A stretch of DNA of 64,000 bases from Antarcticimicrobium sediminis (GCF_004348975.1 NZ_SMFP01000019.1:1-64000); one strand, 5' to 3'. Counted from the first letter of the stretch, positions 1-8,493 are shown. Translations and numbers: made by a program. The notes: generated from the letters alone by a model not told the origin.

Positions 1-117
1 CCTGCTTGTGAAGATGGATCAGCATGGTCGCACCCCGTCCCGAATGTCCCTCAGAACCGATCCTGCCATGAAAAACGCGGATCGCCGAGGGTCTATGTGA
101 TCATCCGGGATGGAACA
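1..117 (-). mobile_element. 5' end of an IS481-like element, running off the left edge
   Basis: On the minus strand an ATG at 25-23 opens a frame reading MLIHLHKQ before the window ends. This nearly matches the first residues of the truncated transposase at 216 (MLISLHKQ). Upstream of it lies a terminal sequence ending at about 117 (TGTTCCATCCCGG read on the minus strand) that mirrors the end of the second copy. The leader between the end and the ATG is similar in length to that of the other copy but differs in sequence, so these are two related, not identical, elements. Assignment to IS481 rests on remembered similarity of the N-terminal motif to Rhodobacteraceae transposases. Confidence 0.55.
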
Positions 118-158
118 GTTAGGTGACCCATCCCGGATGATCACATAGACCCTCGGCG
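83..158. repeat. 31-bp perfect inverted repeat formed by two facing IS ends
   Basis: Positions 83-113 and 128-158 are perfect reverse complements over 31 bp with a 14-bp spacer. Each arm is the outer end of an IS481-like copy, reading leftward and rightward respectively. If the ends are extended to TGTTCC (minus strand, to 117) and TGACCC (plus strand, from 124), only the 6 bp gttagg (118-123) separates the elements, a size compatible with an IS481-type target duplication. Confidence 0.7.
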
Positions 159-332
159 GACTGCGTTGTTCAGGGCAAGATCGATCTTGGGCGAGGTTCG
201 GGACGGGAACAAGAGATGCTGATTTCTCTTCACAAGCAGGCCACGACGACACCGAAGATCCGGGCTGCGATTCAGGCAAGCGACGACCCGGCGTGGGTGG
301 TGGCGGAGCGCTGCAGGATCTCGGAGCAGACC
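124..332 (+). pseudogene. Truncated IS481-like transposase, N-terminal fragment
   Basis: The ATG at 216 opens a frame reading MLISLHKQATTTPKIRAAIQ and onward through the start of the helix-turn-helix (VAERCRISEQT). Recognisable similarity stops near 332, where an intact element would continue into the rest of the HTH and the DDE catalytic domain. The reading frame continues to 662 but is unrelated. The element's left end lies at 124-158. Only about 39 of an expected 300 or more residues remain, so this is a dead fragment whose break adjoins IS66 debris. Confidence 0.6.
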
Positions 333-464
333 GCAGCAAGAGTAACAGAGCATATAGGGCTGTGGATGTCTGCTAACGCCGATCTGAGAACACTATCTCG
401 CATGTACCGCGAATGCGGACTATCCGCGCGGACCAGGCGCGTGTTCGATATCGCAACCCTGTGG

Positions 465-849
465 GTATACACGCGAACACCTATGCCCGGACCAACCATG
501 CTGCCTCCACCACACGGCATAGGGAGGTCAGCGCGGCCAGGTCCATTGTGCTGTCAAAATGCCAGCGGCGACCACGCCGCAGGCGCAATTCGATGGCAGT
601 CTGTGGCAACGTTTCGGTGCCAGAGGGCTGTAGCACAGGACCTTCGCTCTCGACCGAAATAACCATCGGGACGACGAGCGCCCCCGCATCAGGCGACCAC
701 GGACCAACAGGCGTGACAATCTCGAGCTTGTCCCCGTCACGCCAAAAGCGCCGACGCTCCAACCCAAGACGTTCACCGCGCATCGCAGCCCTCGCATAAG
801 ATACGTCGCAAGCGATGTCGCTAAACACCTGTCTTGGATCAAAGCCCAA
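465..849 (-). pseudogene. IS66-family tnpA/tnpB remnant
   Basis: The minus-strand frame from 849 to 481 has the two ends of an IS66 TnpA protein: an N-terminal ERRRFWRDGDKLEIV motif and a C-terminal IELRLRRGRRWHFDSTMDLA segment. The helix-turn-helix stretch normally between them is absent. Overlapping its stop, an ATG at 499 starts a second frame, MVGPGIGVRVY, which matches the first residues of IS66 TnpB and the usual tnpA-tnpB overlap. That similarity is lost after about 11 codons (near 465). The element is therefore internally deleted and 3'-truncated, and non-functional. Confidence 0.5.
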
Positions 850-921
850 CCCTCAGGCCGGCGATGCCAATGGCGCGGTTCCGCTCATGTCATACCTGTG
901 CTGACGCTGACCTGACGTGAC

Positions 922-940
922 CTGTCAGGCTTCTGTCAGG
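922..940 (+). promoter_or_regulatory. Tandem CTGTCAGG repeats, likely response-regulator site
   Basis: CTGTCAGG occurs at 922-929 and again at 933-940, an 11-bp period equal to about one helical turn. Direct repeats of this spacing are typical binding sites of OmpR/PhoB-family regulators. They lie 23 bp upstream of the PepSY gene that heads an operon encoding such a regulator, which suggests autoregulation. Additional partial CTGAC/CTGACG copies occur at 901-917. Confidence 0.5.
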
Positions 941-962
941 TTTGTTGGGTTACAAAGGCCGT

Positions 963-1304
963 GTGAAACATTTCATCACCCTCCTTCTTGTCTTGCTGGC
1001 CTGCCCGGCACTTAGCCAGCATGCGGGCGGCGGCTCGTCCGGACAAAACGGCGGCGCTGACCACGATCGGGCGCGCAGCGCCGTCGAGCGGAACGAGATT
1101 CTGTCGTTGAGACAGATATTCTTCGGCACTCAAGAGCAATATGGCGGACGCATCATCAAGGTCGAACTTGAAGAGAACCATGGCCTCTATGTCTATAAGC
1201 TGAAGCTTATCACGCCTCAGGGACGGATCGTTGAGCTTGAGGTCGATGCCGCGACCGGATTGCCCGTTGGCACCACCGAAAAAGATCGCGGCGAGGACAG
1301 CTGA
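963..1304 (+). CDS. PepSY-domain periplasmic protein
   Basis: Small exported protein of about 113 residues. Reading from the GTG at 963 gives MKHFITLLLVLLACPALSQ, a typical signal peptide, with AAAGG just upstream; a TTG at 942 would add seven residues before it and is less likely. The C-terminal 60 residues (RQIFFGTQEQYGGRIIKVEL, then YVYKLKLI and ELEVDAATG) match the PepSY fold. Such proteins often sit beside two-component genes and may modulate the sensor or a protease in the periplasm. The stop overlaps the ATG of the response regulator by 1 nt, so the two are co-transcribed. The function is inferred from the domain only. Confidence 0.8.
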   Translation: MKHFITLLLVLLACPALSQHAGGGSSGQNGGADHDRARSAVERNEILSLRQIFFGTQEQYGGRIIKVELEENHGLYVYKLKLITPQGRIVELEVDAATGLPVGTTEKDRGEDS

Positions 1305-1969
1305 TGCGTGTACTCTCGGTTGAAGATGACCAGAGGATTGCGGCGGATCTGAAGACCGCGCTGGAGCCGGTCGGCTACCGCGTCGAGACGTGCACGAACG
1401 GGCTTGATGCCTGGTTCCTGGGCGACACCGAAGACTATGATCTCATCATTCTCGATCTCGGCCTGCCCCAGATGGACGGGTTGAGTGTCTTGAAAAAATG
1501 GCGTGCCAATGGCCGCGAGATGCCCGTCCTTGTGCTTACGGCGCGCGGTGCATGGACCGAACGGGTCGAGGGAATTGACGCTGGCGCTGACGATTACCTG
1601 CCAAAGCCGTTTCGCATGGAAGAACTTGTGGCCCGGACCCGCGCGCTGATCCGTCGTTCGGCGGGGCGCGCCTCGGCGTGCCAGAGCGTTGGCGATCTGA
1701 CGCTCGACACCAACCGGATGAGCGCCTTGATCGGCGGCGTACCGCTTTCCATGACCGCGCTCGAATTTCGGCTGCTTTCCTATCTGATGCTGCATCGCGA
1801 CCGGATCGTGCCGCCAACGGAACTGCTTGAACATCTTTATGGCGATGATGAGTCCCGTGAGGCGAATGCGCTCGAGGCGGTCATTGCGCGCTTGCGCCGC
1901 AAGCTTGGGTCCGGTGTGATCTGCACCCGACGCGGCTTTGGCTACTTTCTCAAAGGGGATTCAGCGTGA
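1304..1969 (+). CDS. OmpR/PhoB-family response regulator (QseB/PmrA-like)
   Basis: Cytoplasmic DNA-binding regulator of 221 residues. The receiver domain (1-115) has the acidic pair in VEDD, phospho-acceptor D51 (LIILDLGLP), T79 in VLTA and K101 in YLPKPF. The C-terminal winged helix (about 125-218) has the MTALEFRLLSYL and VIARLRRKLG motifs. It is translationally coupled to the PepSY gene before it and its stop overlaps the GTG of the sensor kinase, giving a PepSY-RR-HK operon. Tandem 11-bp repeats upstream of the operon are a plausible target. The signal is not identifiable from sequence; QseB/PmrA relatives often respond to cations or envelope stress. Confidence 0.93.
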   Translation: MRVLSVEDDQRIAADLKTALEPVGYRVETCTNGLDAWFLGDTEDYDLIILDLGLPQMDGLSVLKKWRANGREMPVLVLTARGAWTERVEGIDAGADDYLPKPFRMEELVARTRALIRRSAGRASACQSVGDLTLDTNRMSALIGGVPLSMTALEFRLLSYLMLHRDRIVPPTELLEHLYGDDESREANALEAVIARLRRKLGSGVICTRRGFGYFLKGDSA

Positions 1970-3396
1970 GGCGTCTCTCACTCCGGCTGCGACTGGCGCT
2001 TGTGGGCGCGCTCGCGGTGGTGGGGGCATTGGCCATTGCCTCCACTGCGCTGACGGCCCTCTTTGCGGCCCATGTTCAGCGCCGCGCGGAAGCTGAACTT
2101 TCTGTCCAGCTCGATCAGGTCGTGGCCGGACTGGGACGTGGCGCCGGTGGGGCGCTGGAGTTGCAAAATCCACCTGCGGACCCGCGCTTTGACCATCCGC
2201 TGAGCGGGCTCTACTGGCAAATCGAGCTCGACGGCGCGATCTTGCGCGCGCGTTCGCTTTGGGATCACGTTCTTCCGCTACCGCCCGATGACCTGCGCGA
2301 CGGTCAGGTTCACATCCATAGTCTTCCCGATCAGGCGGGTGGCTCGCTCCTCACCCTTGAACGCAGCGTCACGCTGACGCCGTCGCTTGGAAGCCAACGG
2401 GTTCGCGCTGCGGTTGCGCTCACCACGGCAGATCTCAAACAGGCGCGCGCCGATTTTGTGCGCGATCTCATCCCTTATAACGTGATCCTCGCGATTGCTT
2501 TGATTTTGGCTGGCTGGGTTCAATTGTTCTTTGGGCTGCGCCCGCTTGCCGAAGTTGGCAAACGGGTTCTCGAAGTGCGATCTGGCCACCAGAAACGACT
2601 TGGCGACGGTTTTCCGAGGGAAGTCTTGCCGCTTGCCAACGCGGTAGACGCTTTGATCGACGCGCGCGACGCAGAACTTGAACGCGCAAGGCGGCGTGCT
2701 GGCGATCTTGCCCACGGGTTCAAGACCCCGTTGCAAGCCCTTTTGGGAGAGGCTGATCGCCTGCGAAAGAACGATCAAACCGAAGCTGCGCGCGCGATCG
2801 AGGAAATCGCGGATGCGATGCGCCGTCATGTGGATCGGGAACTGACACGCTCCCGGCTTGCAGGGGGCGCCACGACGGCAAGCTCCAATGTTGAGAGGAT
2901 CGTGCAAAGGATCATTTCCGTCGTGAGCCGAACGCCTCTTGGGGCCGCCTTGACGTGGGATTTGAAGGTTCCGGACGCGCTCAACGTTGCCCTTGATCCA
3001 AATGATCTGACCGAGGCGCTTGGCGCCGTAATCGAAAACGCAAGTCACTACGCCAAAGAGCGCATCGAGATCCGCGCAATCGAGCGCGGTTCATCGGTCG
3101 AAATCGAGGTTCAGGATGATGGCCCCGGAATCGATGAAAACCGGATCGGGGAACTGCGCAAACGCGGGGCCCGCGTCGACGAGAGTGGTCATGGTTTGGG
3201 GTTTGCGATCTCAGCCGAGATCGCTGAAGCCGTCGGAGGAAGATTGACGGTTGTGAACACAAGCCCGGGTTTATGTGTCGCATTACATCTTCCGAAACCG
3301 GCGGGCTGTTTTCCTGCGAAGTGGGTGGGCAATTGCCGAGCCATGCGGCCAAAAGAATTTGGGATTAATTTGAAGAAAATCCCATATTTGGGGTGA
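1966..3396 (+). CDS. Sensor histidine kinase (QseC/PhoQ-like)
   Basis: Membrane sensor of 476 residues, starting at a GTG that overlaps the regulator's stop. It has a first membrane segment at about 10-35, a periplasmic domain of about 130 residues, and a second segment at 171-190. The dimerisation helix carries phospho-acceptor H250 in DLAHGFKTPL. The ATPase domain shows an N-box (VIENASHYA), G1 (DDGPGID) and G2 (GHGLGFAIS). The kinase fold ends near ALHLPKP; the last 35 or so residues are an unusual basic tail with no recognised domain. It is the cognate partner of the upstream regulator. Confidence 0.92.
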   Translation: MRRLSLRLRLALVGALAVVGALAIASTALTALFAAHVQRRAEAELSVQLDQVVAGLGRGAGGALELQNPPADPRFDHPLSGLYWQIELDGAILRARSLWDHVLPLPPDDLRDGQVHIHSLPDQAGGSLLTLERSVTLTPSLGSQRVRAAVALTTADLKQARADFVRDLIPYNVILAIALILAGWVQLFFGLRPLAEVGKRVLEVRSGHQKRLGDGFPREVLPLANAVDALIDARDAELERARRRAGDLAHGFKTPLQALLGEADRLRKNDQTEAARAIEEIADAMRRHVDRELTRSRLAGGATTASSNVERIVQRIISVVSRTPLGAALTWDLKVPDALNVALDPNDLTEALGAVIENASHYAKERIEIRAIERGSSVEIEVQDDGPGIDENRIGELRKRGARVDESGHGLGFAISAEIAEAVGGRLTVVNTSPGLCVALHLPKPAGCFPAKWVGNCRAMRPKEFGINLKKIPYLG

Positions 3397-3479
3397 TAGG
3401 TTATGCCAAAATACAACTTTTAGTTGATTTTTGTGTGGAATATAATTTTTCCGTATTGCGAACTCGAAAGGAGAGTCGA

Positions 3480-4517
3480 ATGAGAAAGTCTTCAATTATC
3501 GCGTTGAGTTGTCTTCTCGTGATGCCCGTCAACATGCTGGCGGCACAGGAGCTTATGTCTGATGCTCAGGATCTGTTTGAGCCCATTCCCGCAGAGCCGC
3601 CGGCGCTTGAGGGCAACGCATTGACCCCTGAGAAGGTCGAACTCGGAAAGATGCTCTACTTTGAGCCTCGGCTCTCTGAAAGTCACACGATCAGCTGCAA
3701 CACCTGCCACCAGATTGGTATGGGTGGCGTCGACATGCTTGAGACATCGCGTGGTCACCGTTGGCAAGCTGGCGGACGAAACGCACCGACAGTGCTGAAT
3801 TCCGTCTTCAACACCGCCCAGTTCTGGGATGGCCGCGCAGCCGACCTTGCCGAACAGGCCGGTGGGCCCATGGTGAATCCGGTCGAGATGGCGTCTACGA
3901 CAACACATGTTGTCGAACAGCTGAAAGGTATTCCCGGCTATGACGCCTATTTCAAAAGCGCATTTCCCGATGATCCCGACCCAATCAATTTGCCAAACGC
4001 CGAAAAGGCTATCGCCGTTTTTGAAACGACTCTGATCACCCCGAACGCACCGTTCGACAAGTTTCTAAAAGGCGACGAAACTGCGCTGACAGATATGCAG
4101 AAGGAGGGGCTGCAGGCCTTTATGGATAACGGCTGCGCGACCTGCCACAACGGCGTCAATGTCGGCGGCAACATGTATCAACCGTTCGGCGTGGTCGAAA
4201 ATCCGGGTGCGGAATTCCTGCCGCCGGATGACAAGGGGCGGTTCCAGGTCACCGCATCGGTGGATGACGAGTATGTCTTCAAGGTGCCGACCTTGCGCAA
4301 TATTGCGCTCACGCCGCCTTATTTCCATACCGGTAAATCGTGGGATCTACATCAGGCCGTCGCTGTGATGGGATCAAGCCAGCTTGGTATCACCCTATCC
4401 GATGATGAGGTCGCAAAGATCACGGCCTTTCTCGACTCCCTGACGGGGGATCAACCACAAATCGTTTACCCGACCCTTCCGCCTTCGGTCGCCACCACGC
4501 CAAGGCCGATGCCGTAA
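3480..4517 (+). CDS. Dihaem cytochrome c peroxidase
   Basis: Periplasmic enzyme of 345 residues that reduces hydrogen peroxide with electrons from cytochrome c. The ATG at 3480 has a strong AAAGGAG and begins a signal peptide cleaved near AAQE. Two haem-c sites are visible: CNTCH (73-77) and CATCH (219-223). The conserved VPTLRNIALTPPYFHTG segment near the C-terminus is typical of the CcpA/MauG superfamily. Length agrees with bacterial peroxidases. It follows the sensor kinase by 83 bp of AT-rich DNA that includes a TATAAT at 3441-3446, so it probably has its own promoter. Regulation by the adjacent two-component system is possible but unproven. Confidence 0.92.
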   Translation: MRKSSIIALSCLLVMPVNMLAAQELMSDAQDLFEPIPAEPPALEGNALTPEKVELGKMLYFEPRLSESHTISCNTCHQIGMGGVDMLETSRGHRWQAGGRNAPTVLNSVFNTAQFWDGRAADLAEQAGGPMVNPVEMASTTTHVVEQLKGIPGYDAYFKSAFPDDPDPINLPNAEKAIAVFETTLITPNAPFDKFLKGDETALTDMQKEGLQAFMDNGCATCHNGVNVGGNMYQPFGVVENPGAEFLPPDDKGRFQVTASVDDEYVFKVPTLRNIALTPPYFHTGKSWDLHQAVAVMGSSQLGITLSDDEVAKITAFLDSLTGDQPQIVYPTLPPSVATTPRPMP

Positions 4518-4606
4518 GTTTTACGCATGCCCGGCGATTTAGCTGACCATTGACCTGAGCCCCAGGTTCTTCTTGCTTGCGAGGAGAGCTTGGGGCTGAT
4601 TGCGGT

Positions 4607-5377
4607 TCATGACAATCGTTCGATCTCGTCGGCGATGAGTTCACAAAGGACGATCTTGGCGACGGCGGGGCTCAGCTCGCCGCGTTCGGGCAGCGGCGAG
4701 AGCGGGGGGGCGATCAGCACCATATCACAGAGCTTGTTCAACTCGGCAATGCGGCGGCCCGAGACCGCGACGCGATAGGCCCCGCGCTCGCCCGCGAGGG
4801 TGAGCATATGGCGGGTATGGGCGGTAAGTCCGGTTTCGGAAATGGTAACGAAGACCGAGCGCGTATCGAGGGCGCCCGCCACCTCGACGGTTTCGACAGG
4901 ATCCTGAAAACTGCGCGCCACCAGCCCGAGCCAAGACAGGCGGTAGGCAAACATCCCGGCGATCATCCCGGAGAGCCCCGAGCCGAAGATATCCACATGA
5001 CGTGCGGCCACCATCCGCTCGGCGACTTGGCGCAACTCATCGCGCTGGGGGGCGTCGATGACGGCGCGCACCGCCTCGGCTATGCGGGTGCCAAGATCGT
5101 GCGAGCGGGGATCAACATGGCCGCGATAGGCGATGTCAGAGGCCAGCGCGATCTTGAGATCGGGGAAGCTGTCAAAGCCGAGACGGCGGTAAAAGCGCAC
5201 GATGCTGGCCTCGCCGCTGCCGCTGAGATCGGCCAATTCGGCCATCGAGGCGCGCACCGCAACTTCGGGCTCTCGCAGGATGAAATCGGCGATCCGCGCC
5301 AGGGCCTCGGGCAGGTCGCCACGGCTGGCCTCGATGCCGGTCAAGACGTTATGCCCGAACGGATGTTTCTCCTGCAT
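4607..5377 (-). CDS. RpiR/MurR-family transcriptional regulator
   Basis: Regulator of 256 residues with an N-terminal RpiR helix-turn-helix (about 1-77, including MAELADLSGSGEASIVRFYR) and a C-terminal SIS sugar-phosphate-binding domain (about 110-245, motif VDIFGSGLSG). The ATG at 5377 was chosen because AAAAGGAAG precedes it and upstream residues look non-coding. It is the last gene of a minus-strand run with an ABC importer, HAD phosphatase and PHP protein. Such regulators sense phosphorylated sugars, so the effector is probably a product of that operon. Its own operon promoter carries a TTCAC-TTTT-GTGAA palindrome that suits the family. Confidence 0.9.
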   Translation of the reverse strand: MQEKHPFGHNVLTGIEASRGDLPEALARIADFILREPEVAVRASMAELADLSGSGEASIVRFYRRLGFDSFPDLKIALASDIAYRGHVDPRSHDLGTRIAEAVRAVIDAPQRDELRQVAERMVAARHVDIFGSGLSGMIAGMFAYRLSWLGLVARSFQDPVETVEVAGALDTRSVFVTISETGLTAHTRHMLTLAGERGAYRVAVSGRRIAELNKLCDMVLIAPPLSPLPERGELSPAVAKIVLCELIADEIERLS

Positions 5378-5429
5378 GGGGTCTTCCTTTTCGAGGCGGG
5401 GCGCCCGCAGACGCCCCTGAGCCGTTCGC

Positions 5430-6332
5430 TTACATCCAATACGGGTTGGTCCAGGCCCGCTTGCCATCGGTTCCGAACACGATAACACGCAGCCATGGGC
5501 TGCCTTCAAGACCATCCAGCGGAATGGTGGCGTGGCTGATGCCTTGTTCAAAGCGATAGCTGTGCTGATAGCCTTGCCCGATCACCAGAATGCCGCTGGC
5601 CGGGCTGCATTCGACGGTAAGCCCCGCGCCGGTCATTTCCAGATTATGGATCGCGGGGCCTTGGGTGGAATAGAACCGGCCTTGTTTCAGCGCCTCGAGA
5701 ATGGCTTCGGGGTTGCGGTCGGGGGCTTTCAGCTCGATCCAGCCGCCGCCGAAATCGGGGGTTTTGAAATGGGCGTCGTCGCAGGCATAGGTGAGCAGGC
5801 GGTGCCCCTTGTCGGCCAGACCGTCGAGCATATAGGCGCCGTCGCCCTTGTCGTGCATGACATGGCAGCCGTGATTATAGATCTCGACCGCGTCGGCATG
5901 TTCGACCAGAGTTTCAGCATCCTCCATTGAAAGCTGATACCAAGCCGGATGCGCGATGCCGACGAAGGCGCCCGCGTTATGGGCGCGCCGGGCGAGCGCC
6001 GGGCCGTCTTCTTCGGCAGAGGTCGGCGCAAAGTCGGCGGGCAGGCCGACGGCGACGAGATGCCACAATTCGCTCATCTCGGTGCGTGGCGCGTGCAGTT
6101 CGGCGCCGAGCAGGGGGGTAAACGTCTCGCTCCGAAGGGCCGAGATATCGGTAAGCGGGAAATCGAAGCCGGGCAGGAAATGATCCGTGAGCGACAGGAA
6201 GTCGTAGCCCGCCGCGCGATAGCGCAGCGCGACCTCCTCGGGCGGCAGGGCCCCGTCAGAGCGGTTGGAATGGGTGTGGATATTACCCTTCAGAAAGGGG
6301 CCGGGGGCAGAGAAGAGGGAAAAGTCAGTCAT
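5430..6332 (-). CDS. PHP-domain metal-dependent phosphoesterase
   Basis: Cytoplasmic protein of 300 residues with the polymerase-and-histidinol-phosphatase fold. Metal ligands appear in order: HTHSNRSDG (H19, H21, D26), LTDHF (D50, H51), GAELHAP, GIAHPAW, then CDDAH. Known relatives hydrolyse phosphomonoesters, 5'-nucleotides or cyclic phosphodiesters. The long reading frame extends to 6533, but the start at 6332 (MTDFSLF) puts the PHP motif at its usual place and the extension is low-complexity. It lies between the HAD phosphatase and the RpiR regulator in an importer operon, which suggests it processes the imported phosphorylated compound. Confidence 0.88.
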   Translation of the reverse strand: MTDFSLFSAPGPFLKGNIHTHSNRSDGALPPEEVALRYRAAGYDFLSLTDHFLPGFDFPLTDISALRSETFTPLLGAELHAPRTEMSELWHLVAVGLPADFAPTSAEEDGPALARRAHNAGAFVGIAHPAWYQLSMEDAETLVEHADAVEIYNHGCHVMHDKGDGAYMLDGLADKGHRLLTYACDDAHFKTPDFGGGWIELKAPDRNPEAILEALKQGRFYSTQGPAIHNLEMTGAGLTVECSPASGILVIGQGYQHSYRFEQGISHATIPLDGLEGSPWLRVIVFGTDGKRAWTNPYWM

Positions 6333-6366
6333 GCGTTTGGTTTCCTTGTGAGGGATTGGGGGTTGA

Positions 6367-7026
6367 TCACGCCGCGGCGCGCAGGGCCGAGAGCAACGCA
6401 GGGGTGTTTGCGGCGACGCAACAGGCCCCGGCGGCGTGCAGGCGGTCGGCTTGATCCCACGCGACATGGCTGCCGCCGGTAAAGCCGATGGCGCGGGCCC
6501 CGGCGGCGATGGCGGCCTGAATGCCGGAAACATTGTCGTCGATCACGGTGCATTTTGCGATGTCGGCGCCCATGACACGGGCGGCGTGGAGAAAGAGATC
6601 GGGCGCGGGCTTGCCTTGGGTCACGTCCTCGGCGCTGAAGACGTTTTCTTGAAAGAACGCCCCCAGCCCGGTGGTGGCGAGCGTCACCGCGAGACGCCTG
6701 TGCGTGCTGTTGGAGGTGATGCAGCGGGGGCGGTCAATCTCGCAGAGCAGCGCCGCCATGCCATCGATCGGCCTAAGGTCGGCTTCGAAGCGTTGGAAAA
6801 GCAGGGCTTCATGCGCCTCGACGAAAGAGGCTGGCAGAGAGACACCATAGGAGGCGTGTACGAGCGCGAGGGCGTCTTTCATGCTCTTGCCGATGAAGAT
6901 GTCGTTTGCCTCTTGCCAGCTCATCTCGATGTCATGCGTGGCCAGAAGATCGGCGGTGGTTTGCGCCGAGAGGGGCTCGCTGTCGACGAGCACACCGTCA
7001 CAGTCGAAAAATATGGCGTCTTTCAC
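6367..7026 (-). CDS. HAD-superfamily phosphatase (subfamily IA, beta-PGM-like)
   Basis: Hydrolase of 219 residues. The DxD nucleophile motif is FFDCDGVLVDSEP (D8, D10), followed by a helical cap, motif II around TSNST, lysine in QGKPAPDLF, and the acidic pair in VIDDNVSG. This arrangement fits small-molecule phosphatases or beta-phosphoglucomutase-like enzymes. It is 34 nt upstream of the PHP gene and 99 nt downstream of the solute-binding protein gene. With those neighbours it probably dephosphorylates a sugar or polyol phosphate, but the substrate cannot be read from sequence. Confidence 0.9.
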   Translation of the reverse strand: MKDAIFFDCDGVLVDSEPLSAQTTADLLATHDIEMSWQEANDIFIGKSMKDALALVHASYGVSLPASFVEAHEALLFQRFEADLRPIDGMAALLCEIDRPRCITSNSTHRRLAVTLATTGLGAFFQENVFSAEDVTQGKPAPDLFLHAARVMGADIAKCTVIDDNVSGIQAAIAAGARAIGFTGGSHVAWDQADRLHAAGACCVAANTPALLSALRAAA

Positions 7027-7125
7027 GAAGGGTCTTTCTGTTTTCTGGCGGTGCCGACGGGGACGCCGGGCGCGAAAACCGGAGGCGGCGCGGGGACGCC
7101 TCCGGCAGGTGTGTCTGCGTGGAAA

Positions 7126-8406
7126 TCAGCGGCCGATCAGGCTGTTGGTTTCGTCGGCCAGTTCTTCCAACCCGTCTTCGACGTCGAGATCGCCGGACAT
7201 GACTTCGGCGATGATGTCGCGCTGGGTGCGCCAGATTTCGACGGCATTGGTGCCGGGATAACCGGCCCAGGGGGTGGCGCGGTCAAGTTGGCGCAGCGAG
7301 GTGGCCCAGTTCGGGTTGGCGGCATAGAAATCGCCTAGCAAATCCGGTGCCATGGCGAGCTTGTTGGTGGGCATGTAGCCAGAGCCAAGTACGGCCAGTT
7401 TCTGACCTTCGGGGCTGGCGGCGAACTTGATGTATTCCCAGGCGGCTGCCTGCTGCTCGGGATCTTGCGTGGTGATCAGGCCGCCATTGCCGCCGGTGGG
7501 CACCTTGCCAGAGTCCTTGTTGCTCACCGGGAAGATGTCTGTGCCGACGGTGAACTTGTCGCCGGCCAGCTCTTCGAAGGAGCGGGCGGAGTTGACCGAT
7601 TGAATGGTGAATCCGGTCAGGCCGGCGGCGAACTGCTGACGGGCCTGTGAGAAATCCATCTGGACCATGCCGCCCTCGGTGACGAACCGACGGGCCAGCT
7701 CCAGCGCCGATTTTCCGACCTCGTTATCCCAGGCGACGCTCTGGCCGTCCTCGGCCATGAATGGTTTGCCCTGCTGCGAGATCAGCGCGCGCCAGAGCCA
7801 GTCGTCAGGCCAGGCGTCAACCGAATAGGACATGCCCGAGATGGTGTCGCCGAGCGCGTCGATCTTGCCGGCAAGCTCGATCCAGCCGTCCCATGTGTCG
7901 GGCAGGTTGGAGGCGTCGCCACCGGCTTGTTCGATCAGGTCCTTGTTGAAGAAGATGATCGGGGTCGAGGCGTTGAAGGGCAGGGCGTAAATTTGGCCTT
8001 CGACGGTGGTGAGGTTGATCATCGAGGGGGCGTGGTTCGCCGAGATCCAACCGTCGCCGCCTTCGGCGTCGATGAAGGGCTTGAGCGGGACATCAAGACC
8101 GCGGGCCTGAAGTTGGCGGATCAACTCGGGCAGGAGGTGATAGCCGGAGAAGACGATATCGGGCAGGTTGCCTGTCACGGCATCGCGCACCACGGCCTGA
8201 TGCTCGGTGTCATAGCTTTCGGCGGCGGCGAGGAAGTTGACCTTGATATCGGGATGCTGCGCCATAAATGCCTCGGCCACGTCCTCGTGGAAATGGCGGT
8301 GCCCCGGCCAGGCGTGAAGCACGTCGATGGTCACTTCGGCTTGCGCGGCGAAAGCCCCGGCTGATAGGGTGGCTGCCAGAGCAGCTGTTCTGAGGTAGGT
8401 TCTCAT
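7126..8406 (-). CDS. ABC importer solute-binding protein (family 1, UgpB-like)
   Basis: Periplasmic binding protein of 426 residues. The ATG at 8406 starts a clear signal peptide (MRTYLRTAALAATLSAGAFA, cleaved after AQA at residue 22). The mature part begins EVTIDVLHAWPGH and has the family 1 carbohydrate/glycerol-3-phosphate type two-lobe organisation (aromatic and glycine-rich segments such as TGGNGGLITT). It is encoded downstream of the permeases, separated by 152 bp that contain a 28-nt GC hairpin. Substrate: probably a sugar, polyol or glycerophosphodiester, given the phosphatase neighbours; this is inference. Confidence 0.9.
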   Translation of the reverse strand: MRTYLRTAALAATLSAGAFAAQAEVTIDVLHAWPGHRHFHEDVAEAFMAQHPDIKVNFLAAAESYDTEHQAVVRDAVTGNLPDIVFSGYHLLPELIRQLQARGLDVPLKPFIDAEGGDGWISANHAPSMINLTTVEGQIYALPFNASTPIIFFNKDLIEQAGGDASNLPDTWDGWIELAGKIDALGDTISGMSYSVDAWPDDWLWRALISQQGKPFMAEDGQSVAWDNEVGKSALELARRFVTEGGMVQMDFSQARQQFAAGLTGFTIQSVNSARSFEELAGDKFTVGTDIFPVSNKDSGKVPTGGNGGLITTQDPEQQAAAWEYIKFAASPEGQKLAVLGSGYMPTNKLAMAPDLLGDFYAANPNWATSLRQLDRATPWAGYPGTNAVEIWRTQRDIIAEVMSGDLDVEDGLEELADETNSLIGR

Positions 8407-8465
8407 GGATTTGTCCTCGGATTTTGGGGAGGTTCCCCAGGTTATGCGGCGGTGCCGCAGCTCAT

Positions 8466-8493
8466 CTGCGGGGTGGGGGCCACCACCCCGCAG
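8466..8493 (-). other. Intercistronic GC-rich hairpin
   Basis: Perfect 11-bp stem (8466-8476 with 8483-8493) closing a 6-nt loop, between the inner permease gene and the binding-protein gene. No T-run follows on the minus strand, so it is not a classical terminator. In ABC operons such structures can stabilise or attenuate parts of the transcript and so adjust binding-protein levels. Confidence 0.55.
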
